Of a stretch of 64,000 bases of DNA, positions 32,425-42,451 are shown in pieces. Position numbers and translations under genes: made by a program. The stretch comes from Falciphora oryzae. Lineage: Eukaryota; Ascomycota; Sordariomycetes; Magnaporthales; Magnaporthaceae. Within the stretch, counting starts at the first letter, position 1. Every line of letters starts with the position of its first letter. The notes beneath the pieces are model-generated. The model was not told the origin of the DNA, searched no databases, and saw only the letters and a list, made by a program, of their open reading frames with translations. Location of the stretch: positions 27,145 through 91,144 of the forward strand of contig JNVV01000024.1 in the NCBI GenBank assembly GCA_000733355.1. The letters are read 5' to 3'.

Positions 32425-35400
32425 GTGCAACGGCTCCACGACCGAAAATGCCATCGTTTATTTCCCGCCGGGGACGTATCGCATCTCCTCGACTATCCCG
32501 ATGCCATTCGGTGCCCAGGTTATCGGCGACGCTAACAACTGGCCTACGCTTTTGGCCACGCGTAATTTTATTGGCCTCGGTGTGTTAGCGGCCAATATGT
32601 ACACCGGCGGCGGCAAAGGTATCGACGGGCTCGACCAGCAGTGGTACGTCAACACGGCCAACTTTTTCCGGCAGATCCGCAATATCAAGATCGACATCAC
32701 GCAAACTAGGCCCGCGTCGTCGGCCGCCGGCTTGCACTACCGGATCGCGCAGGCCACGAGCCTGCAAAACGTCGAGATAATCGCGCTCCCGGGCTCGACG
32801 CAGCGCGGTATCTTTGCCGAGAACGGGAGCGGCGGCGTCATTGCCGACGTGACCTTCAGGGGCGGCAAGTTCGGCCTCTACGGCGGCGAGCAGCAGTTCA
32901 CTGCCCAGCGGCTCAAGTTCATCGGGTGCGATACCGGTGTGCAGGTCATCTGGGACTGGGGTTGGGTCTGGGAGTCCATCACCATGACCGACGTCGGCGT
33001 CGGGTTCCGGCTGCTGCAGGAGTCAGAGTCGACAGCCAAGAGGCAGGACAAGCGGTCCGGCGGCAACGTCGGATCGGCGTCCTTCATCGACTCGACATTT
33101 ACCAACGAGCAGACCGCGATCCTCATTGCCCCTCCCAACAAGAAGCTCGGCACGGGCAGCACCGGCATTGTTGTCGAGAACGTCAAGTTCGAGGGCGTGT
33201 CCAAGGCCGTGGCCGACACGAGCGGCGCCACGCTCCTCGCCGCCTCCGGCATGGTCACGCACTGGGCTCTGGGTCCAGTCTACCAGGATAAGGGTTCCGA
33301 CTTCTCCATGGGCGGCAAGTTCGGCACCTTCCGCCGCCAGCAGGACCTGCTGGACAGGAACGGCGCCTACTTTGAGCGCGCCAAGCCGCAGTACGAGGGG
33401 CGGCCGGCCGGCGACTTTTTGCACGTCAAAGACTTTGGCGCCCGCGGCGACGGCGTCACCGACGACACTGCGGCGTTCCAGAACGCGCTGTACGCGAGCC
33501 AGGGCAGCATCCTCTTTGTCGACGCCGGATCCTACATCATCACGGGCACGATTACGGTGCCTGTTGGTTCCAAGATCGTCGGCGAAACGTGGTCTCAACT
33601 GGTCGCTTCGGGCCCGTACTTCTCCAACGTCGACGACCCTAAAGTCATGGTTGCAGTGGGCCAGGAGGGTAACGTTGGCGACGTCGAAATGCAGGACATT
33701 ATCTTTACGAACCGCGGCCCTACGGCAGGGCTGATTCTGGTCCAATGGAACGTCCGCGCTGCGAGCCCCGGCTCGGCTGCCTTGTGGGATCGCCACGTCC
33801 GTATCGGCGGTTCGACGGGCACGGAGCTGACGCCGGCCGAATGCCCGGCTTTATCCAGCGGTGTCGCGCCGGGCTGCAACGCGGCCAGCTTGACGATGCA
33901 CACCACGAAGCGCGCGTCGGGCTATTTCGAAAATACGTGGCTTTGGGTAGCGGACCATATGATCGACGACCTCGACCTCAACGACGCCAATAACACCATG
34001 GCGATGAACTCGATCTACGTCGCCCGCGGCCTTCTCGTCGAAAGCGTAAACCCTACGTGGCTGTACGGCACGTCCTCGGAGCACGCCGTTTACTACCAGT
34101 ACAACTTTCACAAAGCCGAGAACATTTTCGCCGGTATTATCCAAACGGAGAGTCCTTACTATCAGCCCACGCCCAACCCGCCCGCACCTTTCGAGTCCGC
34201 CGTTGGCAAGTTCGCTGGCGATCCGGATTACAGCTGCAAAGCTGGCGACGAATTCAGCGGCTGCGACGAGTCGTGGGCCGTTATTATGCGCGAATGCGCT
34301 AATATTTTCGTCGCTGGGGCGGGCCTGTATTCGTGGTTTTCAACCTATTCCCAGGATTGTATTAGCAAACACGAGTGCCAAAAGGTCCTGATGTTGCTCG
34401 AGGACAACCACGCCGGCGTGCGGTTCCACAACCTTATTATCATTGGCGCAAAGTACATGGCCGTCATAGACGGCAAGGGCATCAAGGCCCTCGACTACCT
34501 GAACGTCGAGTCGCACCCGCGCTGGTCCCAGATGACGGTTCTTGACGTTGCCAACGATGGCGCCAAGGCCGAGATGCTCTGGGTCGACCCCAAGATCTGG
34601 GACATGGAACAGCCTTCCTTCACGTGCAACCCGCCGTGTCTGGTCAACATCCCGCCCTGGACCAAGGCCACCCGGACCGTCGAGTACCCGCTCATCACCG
34701 TCAGCAGCGCCGACTGGTCGACCACAATCACGCGCTCTCCCGTGACCATCACGCAGGTTCACTTCGAAGCCGTCACCCTCAGGGCGGACGACGGCGGCAG
34801 CAAGCGCCGGAAGCGGGACGCGCAGCCCTTTGAAGCTTTCTGGCCCAAGCCGGCCACGACCCCGAGCTGGCCCCAGGCGACTTACACGGACTGAGGCGGC
34901 AACGTGCTCACAACGGCTCCACCATACCCTTCCCCCCACCCCCGCAGACCATCGGCCCGGACGCGCCCGCGCCCACCGCGGGCGGCTCCTGGACCAAGCG
35001 GTGGATTTTACCGGTCCAGGGAGAGGATGAGCGCCCGATGGTGGATAACTGCGCCTGGGACGAGTCCTTCAACCCCAACTGCGTCAACTGCGGCTGGCCA
35101 GACATTGAAGAGATGAAACCCAATCCCGAAGACCCCGGCGACCCGGACGACGAGGACGCCGCCGTCATCTGCCCGGACCACACGAGCAAGCCCCCGATCC
35201 ACGAGGTCACGAGCACGGAGAGCTCGAGCACGACGGCGCCGCCGGCCGAGCCCACGCTCTCGCGCGGGATACCGGACGCGAACAAGAGGCCATACTGCCA
35301 CCCCTTTGGCCAGGCGGCGACAAACGCGCAGCTGCGCGCCGCGGCCCGCAGCTTCTGCCGCGGCCTGGGCCCCGAGGGGCGGCCCCTCCGCAACCTCCGC

Positions 35401-35655
35401 GCGGCCTTTGGTACTCCCGGCAACTGGTGGACGATCAGCAGGACCTACAACCCGCCGAGCGGCGGCAGCTGGCCCATCTCGATCGATGTGTCGCTCGCCA
35501 TCTTCCCCGGCTGCGAGTTCGTCATCAACTACAACCGTTGCGAGAAGTACCTGAGTGTCCCTGTCGACAGCTGCAACTGTGAAGGCGAGAACGAGAAGAT
35601 GGGCGGGGTGATCGGGAACAGATGTTACGAGTGGAGCATGGACCCCAACCTGTAG
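32425..35655 (+). pseudogene. GH55 beta-1,3-glucanase, N-terminally truncated, tail out of frame
   Basis: From about 32425 a long clean frame to 34894 matches fungal GH55 (pectate-lyase-3 double beta-helix) exo-1,3-glucanases: AIVYFPPGTYRISSTI, VIWDWGWVWESI, then the second helix GDFLHVKDFGARGDGVTDDT, SEHAVYYQYNF, CDESWAVIMR and a C-terminal FWPKPATTPSWP. The first beta-helix lacks its opening GDGVTDDT block because the frame is joined directly to nuclease-like sequence. A TGA at 34892-34894 ends the ORF. One base shift later, the family's C-terminal extension continues (VDNCAWDESFNPNC to SVPVDSCNCEGEN, 35038-35655). No start codon of its own is evident. The 1037-codon open frame could still be translated as a chimera, but more likely this is a decayed fusion. 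Confidence 0.75.
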
Positions 35656-37230
35656 GGTATGGGATAATCAATGCTCACGCCCAATCTGAGCCAGAGTGTT
35701 GCCGGGGCCCAGGAAATTGAGGCCGTGCAGGCGGCCCTCAATCCCTGGAATCCCACGGGTATATATACTAACGACTTCACCGACCGGAGCGTTGAGGAGG
35801 TACAGGATACGCTTCAATCAAGATCTCCTTTTTTCCTTACAATTGACCATGCTGGCCGGTCTACCTCACTGCGTCCCAGTCTAGCTGCAAACGACGGAGC
35901 GGGTCTTGTCCGTCCAACTGCTATTTGCTGAGGTTGGCGTGGGCGTTGCCGATCGTAATCGGACCCCCTTCAGTAGTGCCCGGCCTTGTCCCGTCCAGAC
36001 TAGAGGACTTGGACGTTTCACTGCTCAAACGCAATCAGACGTAAAAAGCCAAATGTCACGTGCAGCACTTCTTGTCCTGAGGGTTGAGCCTGACGGTCTC
36101 GCCCTCGAAGTTGTGCTTCGCAAAGAGTGCAAGGTCATGCCCTGTGCATCGTTCCCTTTGGCCGTTGCTCATGCGTGATGCCCGCACATGGGAGGATGTA
36201 AAGATTCTGCGAGTATCCACAGGTGGCACTTGTCCAAGACGAACCTCGCATCAAAGCAATTCCCAGCACACTCTTTGACAGCCCTGTTCTTTTCTCTGGA
36301 TAAAGAGGCACATGCCATTGTTGGGGTCACGCGCTCTCGTTGGATTTTTCCATTCTGGGCCTATCAAGTACCGCCAGTCTTGACCACACTGGGCGACGAG
36401 AACGGCCTGAACGCCCTCGCTGCCATCGACCAATGCGGATGTCAGCTCTATCAGTCACGAGCCCACTTCTTCTATATAGGCGGTTCCGAAAGGCCGAGGA
36501 CGTCAATATCACGGGACGAGTACGGAAAAACCCTAGGCATACAAGTTGTTACCGGCGCCAGCATCACGGCTGAGCCGCCTCCTCAAAGCCACAGATTCAT
36601 TAAGTTCTTTTAAGGTTGGTTGCATTATTTTGGGCAAAGCCGGGCTCCTGGAATGTTTGCCGCTGTTTCCTCTGGGGCCAATTTCTGTTTCTTCGCACGG
36701 AGATGGCCGGTGTGTGTATCATTCCTTCCGGTAGTACCCCTTGTTCGCTAGCTAGCGACAGTCAGGTGATAGTAGGATAATTACCAGGTGACTGGCAAGG
36801 TGCGCTTGACAGTAGCTATACAGCGCTTATCACATAGCCGCCAGGATTGAACGATAATAAATATAGATGTATCTATTTTTCTTTTAGAATGCCATCGAGT
36901 TGCGTGGTCCTGGGCTCAGGAAACCCGAGATCCTGACTCTGGCTTGGCCCGATTCACTTGGGGCAACTGACTCTTCCCCTCAACACACACCAACTTTTTC
37001 GACCCCTTTCCGCCGACCATATTCCGTCGACCTTTCCCCACTAGCCTTTCTCCGTTGCCCTCCTTGTCTTCTAATTTATGTCGCTCCCCCTGCACCTTAC
37101 CATCATGTGTTGCCATTTCCTTCCCTCCCTTCCTCTAGGATCAAATCCTCATTCTCCATCTGTCGACACCCAGTCCGCGAGCGAACTGCCACGGCCTGAT
37201 ACCTCTTAAGGCCTGCCTTGTCCAATATAT
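35656..37230. other. Intergenic with a dispersed repeat
   Basis: Contains the repeat at 36160-36262 and short frames without domains (35671-35931, 36188-36613 +). The last 300 bp is pyrimidine-rich, probably the promoter and 5' UTR of the ankyrin gene. Confidence 0.5.
36160..36262 (+). repeat. Dispersed repeat copy (pairs with 26430-26531)
   Basis: Second copy of the element described at 26430-26531; about 80 percent alike by eye. Confidence 0.75.
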
Positions 37231-39003
37231 ATGTACAGACGAACCATAACAGGAACCCACTCGCAAAGCACAATGGAACTACAAACCCGATTCGGAAAGG
37301 ACTGCTTTCTCCTCATTGTGGAGGAGCTGGTCGCCACCATCGGGTTACGCAAAGCCCTCCGCCTGCGAGCCGTCGGCAGATCGTTCAACTGGGCAATCAT
37401 GTATGCTCTTTGCACAAGCCAAGTCCTCGAATTCCCTTCCGACCAGAAGCTCCCGCTTTTCATCAACGCTCGCATCCACCTGGCGAACTCGAAGAAATCC
37501 CACAAGCCACAGGATAACCTCGTGGCGTCGATCGCCCAACTGAACGAGGCCCTTGATTTTATGACCCTGCAAGACTCCGACTCCGACTCCGAAGCCAGCG
37601 TGGCAAGTCGACACCTTCTCGTCGCTGAAGCACTGGTGAGCAGGCGCCTCGGTTACGAAAAGCCTCAGCTTTCACCCTCGGCACCTACGCGCACGTACCA
37701 TGCCTACACTGGCCAGTGGAATGCCACGGACCAGAACCTCCTGGGAGGTGCCATCGCCATTGGCGATCTGGCGCTGGTGTGGTCGCTCCTGGATCGACGA
37801 GGGCCGGACTTTGTGGATGAAATGACATGCCTCGGGAGGCCAGCGGTCGTGGCCGCCGCCTTCGGGCGGGACGACATCTTCGAACTCCTGCTTAAGCGAG
37901 GAGCCGAGATTCAAGATGTACAGGCCTTCCACAACACCCTCGACCCCCACAGGGACACGCTACCACAAGGGTGCCCTTTCATACCAAGATACACCCACGG
38001 TACTGCCCTCCAGGCAGCTGCTTCTGCTGGTAGCGAGTATATTCTCAACCGGATACTACTCTCAGCCTGGCCTGGATCCTCCCCAGTGTTCCACATTACC
38101 CAGCCACCATACCGCCTATCCCGAGCCTTCATCACCATCGACTACTTTTTCGCATGCATGCTGGCTGCGCGCGGTGGTCACCTTGGAGTCATGAGGTCTC
38201 TCCTCTACCGAGTCAGACAGAAAACTGAGCACTGTGATGGCCTCCTCCGCTCCATGATGCTCGAGGCATGCATGCACGGCCAGGAGAAGGCCGTCGAGTT
38301 CCTCCTGGACAACGGCTTCGACGTCACGGAGCGCATCTGCGACGTGAACGTGAGCTTCTTCTACAACCATGACTACCGCAGCGTCCTGAGCATCCCGGTC
38401 TCGCACGGCAACTTCGCCATCACCCGCCTCCTTCTCGCCCGCGGCGTCAGCCCGTGCAGCCCGGACCGCCGGGACCCGCGGGCGCCGATCCTCGAGGCCG
38501 CCAGGAACGGCCACGAACAGATAATAGGCCTGCTGCTCAAGCACAATGGCATGCCGCCGCGTTTGGGGATGAGGGACGTGATCTCCGAAGCCGCCTACTA
38601 TAGGGAGGAGCGCCTTGTCAAGATCCTCCTCGCCGCAGAGGGCACGGGGATCCTTGCGAAGCCACACCGCCCGAGGTTCCGGGATAACATTCCCCCGGGC
38701 TACACGCTTGGGCACTCGCTTCTCGCAGCGGCCATCAGAACGGTGAGCCCGGAGCTGATCAAGTTGCTTGTCTCCCTGGGAGTCCCGCTCAACGAGGGGT
38801 GGGGCCCGCCAGCGAGGTGCCCGTTGGCGCAAGCTGAGGATCGGCTGTGGCTATTCGACTTTCTGCGGTCTCTGGGTGCCGAGGATCCCACTCCGAAACT
38901 GGGACCAGCTTCTTTCAACCAAGCGTTTGAGCAGATGGAGGGAGTGTTGATTCGAGGGAACTTGGTTGCACCAAGGGAACTGCATTGGGCGGGCAAGTAC
39001 TAA
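37231..39003 (+). CDS. Ankyrin-repeat protein with F-box-like N-terminus, 590 aa
   Basis: One uninterrupted exon. ATG 37231 gives 590 residues, ATG 37273 (MELQTRFGKD) 576; the latter better fits the start of the first helix. The N-terminal KDCFLLIVEELVATIGLRKALRLRAVGRSFNWAI resembles the F-box-like lead of fungal ankyrin proteins. From about residue 165, degenerate ankyrin units follow: GAIAIGDLALVWSLLDRRG, GRPAVVAAAFGRDDIFELLLKRGA, GTALQAAASAGSEYILNRIL, MLEACMHGQEKAVEFLLDNGF, PVSHGNFAITRLLLARGV and PILEAARNGHEQIIGLLLKHN. Ankyrin arrays bind proteins; an F-box would recruit an SCF ubiquitin ligase (inference). The TAA stop is directly followed by a MITE. Confidence 0.85.
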   Translation: MYRRTITGTHSQSTMELQTRFGKDCFLLIVEELVATIGLRKALRLRAVGRSFNWAIMYALCTSQVLEFPSDQKLPLFINARIHLANSKKSHKPQDNLVASIAQLNEALDFMTLQDSDSDSEASVASRHLLVAEALVSRRLGYEKPQLSPSAPTRTYHAYTGQWNATDQNLLGGAIAIGDLALVWSLLDRRGPDFVDEMTCLGRPAVVAAAFGRDDIFELLLKRGAEIQDVQAFHNTLDPHRDTLPQGCPFIPRYTHGTALQAAASAGSEYILNRILLSAWPGSSPVFHITQPPYRLSRAFITIDYFFACMLAARGGHLGVMRSLLYRVRQKTEHCDGLLRSMMLEACMHGQEKAVEFLLDNGFDVTERICDVNVSFFYNHDYRSVLSIPVSHGNFAITRLLLARGVSPCSPDRRDPRAPILEAARNGHEQIIGLLLKHNGMPPRLGMRDVISEAAYYREERLVKILLAAEGTGILAKPHRPRFRDNIPPGYTLGHSLLAAAIRTVSPELIKLLVSLGVPLNEGWGPPARCPLAQAEDRLWLFDFLRSLGAEDPTPKLGPASFNQAFEQMEGVLIRGNLVAPRELHWAGKY

Positions 39004-39217
39004 GGGCAGGTTTGGTGGTAAAGGTGTTTCTTGTTTTTTCCATACAAAAGCTATAAACCGACGGTTTTTTCCAAATTTAAATCTGATGTAACTAATTAGT
39101 TCTTTTTAACCAAACGTTTCAAGCTTTTAAATGCACCTGTTGGTAAAGGGATTTCCAAGCAACAAAAAACTAGCAAAAAACAAAAAACCAAAAAACCGTT
39201 TACCACCAAACCTGCCC
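39004..39217. mobile_element. Tourist/Harbinger-like MITE (214 bp, TAA target site)
   Basis: Perfect 19-bp terminal inverted repeats GGGCAGGTTTGGTGGTAAA. A 3-bp direct duplication TAA lies on each side (39001-39003 and 39218-39220). GGG-TGTTTGG-type ends and a TAA/TTA target site are the hallmarks of PIF/Harbinger (Tourist) elements. The interior is AT-rich without coding capacity. The left TAA is the stop codon of the ankyrin gene. Confidence 0.88.
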
Positions 39218-39220
39218 TAA

Positions 39221-40558
39221 ATATCACTGGCCCAGGCTTTCTTCTCGTATCTTTCTTTTTTAACATTCTCTCCACACTTTTCCATCCTGTCCTTACCATA
39301 GTCGCTATTTCTCAGCTTCTTGGTGGGTGGATAGACGATTAATCATTCCGGCCAAGCTTGCCACAGTACCCTAAATAGGTGGACGGAGCGCCGATAATCC
39401 CTCTTCGCAGCGATGTTTTCCTGGCCAACGATCTCTCTGTCGCTCGTAAGCCCAAGTTCTTTCATCCTTGCCTCCCCGTCCCTTGACTCCCAGTCCCAGG
39501 TTCCCTCCCCCTTGGCCACGGCCAGGATGATCTGTAGTTGACCCAACGTGCACAGTCCTGGGTGACCCCGACCTAGACGCGTTAGATAGGCACACGACGT
39601 CCTGCGTGTTCCCACCGGACGGTTTCGAGATTCGCCATACAAAAATGAAGGCGGGAGGAAGACGTTGAGAAGGAGAGATGTAGGTTAATTTATCGCCCTG
39701 GCCTGCTTACGCATCATCGTCATCTTCCCCAACCCGCCACCCAAGCACCTCCTTATAACCTGGCGCTTGGGCCAGGATCTGCCCAAGCACGCCAGGGTCA
39801 GGCACGCGAGGAGAGGCCCGGTTTGGCTGCAGATCCAAAGGGATTCGAGAAGGAACGGTCGTTTTGTCGATGGGGGAACACCACTTCGAGAGGTTAAAGA
39901 GTGAGATTGTCGGAAAATGGACGTCGACTAAGCCTTGAGAGAGGTCGCCTGATGCGTAGATCAGGGGAGATAAAGGTACTAGAATATTGCATCAGAGCAA
40001 GAGAGTAGGAGAGCTTATGGAGAAGGGATTATTTGTAAGAGCTGGAACAGAGGACGGCCTTCGACATTGTCTACATAGGCGGGCGTGCCGGTTGGGCGAG
40101 GGACAGCAATGTAAGTGCTGCAGAGTTGATCGAAAGTCTACTAACAGTTGCAAGTAGGGCTTACGGTGCTGGCAATGTCTGCGGGGATGTGGTGATTGGC
40201 TCTAGGCGGCTTGGTGGTACAGTTGTGCGAGGCTGGAGATGGAAGTGATGGGAACCTCTGTGTGTCGACCTCGTTTCTGTGGGCAGAAAATCCTGTTGTG
40301 TGACATCACAGTGCGTTTGATTGGCCAGCGAGGAACCTGTGGCTGTGTACAGGAGAGGCTGGGGATAAGGGCGGTGAAAAGAAAAGATGAAGAGGGGGAG
40401 GAGGAACCTGTTCATCCGATCTCTGCGCCTGGCTTGTGGCTCAATGATGCTCCGCGAAGAGAGAAACTCGTGATTGCGGCTGCCATTATGTTCTCTAGAG
40501 ACGGGACAGCTGCAAATGAGAAGTAGTTCGCGCGATTAAAAGGGCTATATATAATAGA
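39221..40558. other. Intergenic with repeat fragments
   Basis: No gene supported; a frame at 39343-39642 (-) has no domain. The right part holds the repeat 40196-40420 shared with 46128-46337. Confidence 0.5.
40196..40420. repeat. Dispersed repeat copy (pairs with 46128-46337)
   Basis: Both copies share GCTTGGTGGTA, then GATGGGAAC-like, GACC-CGTTT-TGTG, GCGAGGAACCTGTGGCTGTG and ATGTTCATCCGA-like blocks in the same order, with many transition differences. Confidence 0.7.
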
Positions 40559-40560
40559 TA

Positions 40561-40991
40561 ACGTGGTTCATCACCGAGTGGCGCACCCTCACCGAGTGGC
40601 GCACTTCAAATCCCATACTAAATGCCGTTTTTAACTGCTAGTTAAATCGATCAATTTAACATAAAACTCCGTAAAAATTTAATATGTTATATTTAACTAT
40701 ATAACCGATTTTATAATAAATTAGTGATATTTTTACCATTACTCTTTTAGGGTTAGTTTGTAGCACTGTGTATTTGCACTGTGTAAATATGCAAACTAAC
40801 CCTAAAGGAGTAATGGTAAAAATATCACTAATTCATTATAAAATCGGTTATATAGTTAAATATAACATATTAAATTTTTACGGAATTTTATGTTAAATTG
40901 ATCGATTTAAGTAGCAGTTAAAAACGGCATTTATTATGGGATTTGAAGTGCGCCACTCGGTGAGGGTGCGCCACTCGGTGATGAACCACGT
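40561..40991. mobile_element. Foldback MITE, family C (431 bp, TA target site)
   Basis: Palindrome starting ACGTGGTTCATCACCGAG with TA at 40559-40560 and 40992-40993. Two copies, 18 bp apart, of a unit with core GAGTGGCGCAC at each end. The interior is like family B. Confidence 0.9.
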
Positions 40992-41283
40992 TATTTAATT
41001 TTATATTTTGCTTATATTAGTATGTATTTTTAACTTTTATTTTTAAATTAAGCTTTTTGGTTAAACCGTAACGTGGTTCACAAGTGAGTGGGACACACAA
41101 GCGAGTGGGACACGTGCAAAATGCATACTAAACAGCGATTTTTTACATTTAAATAGCTCGGCCAATTTAAGCCTATATTTAACCAAATTTGAACAGGTTA
41201 TATTTAACGAAATAGAAAATTTAATTTAATTTTCTAGGATTTTTACTATTACTCCTTTTAGGTTAGTTTGAAATTTTATACAG
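40802..41283. repeat. Segment repeated across the gap (first copy)
   Basis: The 482 bp preceding the N run reappear at 41628-42109 (offset 826 bp) with only a handful of differences, including AGTAGCAG/ACTAGGAG and GTGAGG/GTGAAG. It holds the right half of MITE C, an 79-bp spacer and the left half of MITE D. Confidence 0.9.
41071..41283. mobile_element. Foldback MITE, family D, left half cut by gap
   Basis: Starts ACGTGGTTCACAAGTGAG after TA 41069-41070 and runs into the Ns. It matches 41897-42109 base for base as far as read. Confidence 0.85.
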
Positions 41284-41627
41284 NNNNNNNNNNNNNNNNN
41301 NNNNNNNNNNNNNNNNNNNNNNNNNNNNNNNNNNNNNNNNNNNNNNNNNNNNNNNNNNNNNNNNNNNNNNNNNNNNNNNNNNNNNNNNNNNNNNNNNNNN
41401 NNNNNNNNNNNNNNNNNNNNNNNNNNNNNNNNNNNNNNNNNNNNNNNNNNNNNNNNNNNNNNNNNNNNNNNNNNNNNNNNNNNNNNNNNNNNNNNNNNNN
41501 NNNNNNNNNNNNNNNNNNNNNNNNNNNNNNNNNNNNNNNNNNNNNNNNNNNNNNNNNNNNNNNNNNNNNNNNNNNNNNNNNNNNNNNNNNNNNNNNNNNN
41601 NNNNNNNNNNNNNNNNNNNNNNNNNNN
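41284..41627. other. Assembly gap, 344 N
   Basis: Run of N. The 482 bp on its left and right are near-identical, so it may be a false gap between overlapping contigs or a collapsed tandem repeat. Confidence 0.99.
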
Positions 41628-41817
41628 CTAAAGGAGTAATGGTAAAAATATCACTAATTCATTATAAAATCGGTTATATAGTTAAATATAACATATTAAA
41701 TTTTTACGGAATTTTATGTTAAATTGATCGATTTAACTAGGAGTTAAAAACGGCATTTAGTATGGGATTTGAAGTGCGCCACTCGGTGAAGGTGCGCCAC
41801 TCGGTGATGAACCACGT
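41628..41817. mobile_element. Foldback MITE, family C, right half after gap
   Basis: Corresponds to 40802-40991; ends ACCACGT followed by TA. Confidence 0.85.
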
Positions 41818-42109
41818 TATTTAATTTTATATTTTGCTTATATTAGTATGTATTTTTAACTTTTATTTTTAAATTAAGCTTTTTGGTTAAACCGTAACGT
41901 GGTTCACAAGTGAGTGGGACACACAAGCGAGTGGGACACGTGCAAAATGCATACTAAACAGCGATTTTTTACATTTAAATAGCTCGGCCAATTTAAGCCT
42001 ATATTTAACCAAATTTGAACAGGTTATATTTAACGAAATAGAAAATTTAATTTAATTTTCTAGGATTTTTACTATTACTCCTTTTAGGTTAGTTTGAAAT
42101 TTTATACAG
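41628..42109. repeat. Segment repeated across the gap (second copy)
   Basis: Near-identical to 40802-41283. Confidence 0.9.
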
Positions 42110-42326
42110 TGTATTATACAGTGTGGCAAACTAACCTTAAAAGGGTAATAGTAAAAATCTAAGAAAATTAACTTAAATTTTCTATTTAGTTAAATATAAC
42201 CTGTTCAAATTTGGTTAAATTTGGGCTTAAATTGGCCGAGTTATTTAAATGTAAAAAACCGCCGTTTAGTATGCATTTTGCACGTGTCCCACTCGCTTGT
42301 GTGTCCCACTCACTTGTGAACCACGT
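41897..42326. mobile_element. Foldback MITE, family D (430 bp, TA target site)
   Basis: Full palindrome from ACGTGGTTCACAAGTGAG to its complement; TA at 41895-41896 and 42327-42328. Two subterminal copies, 17 bp apart, with core GAGTGGGACAC, the same core as in the autonomous element at 42452. Interior arms resemble family A. Confidence 0.9.
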
Positions 42327-42451
42327 TAACTATCCCTAAAAATTAAAATGTTACAGCATTACAAAGCTTAAAAACCGGGCTTTTAACACGTACTAAATAC
42401 GCATTTAATATATTTTATTTGCATTTATTATTATTAATTTAAAAAGGTATA

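Noticed and set aside
41268..41639. ORF spanning the N run
   Set aside because: Artefact of translating unknown bases.
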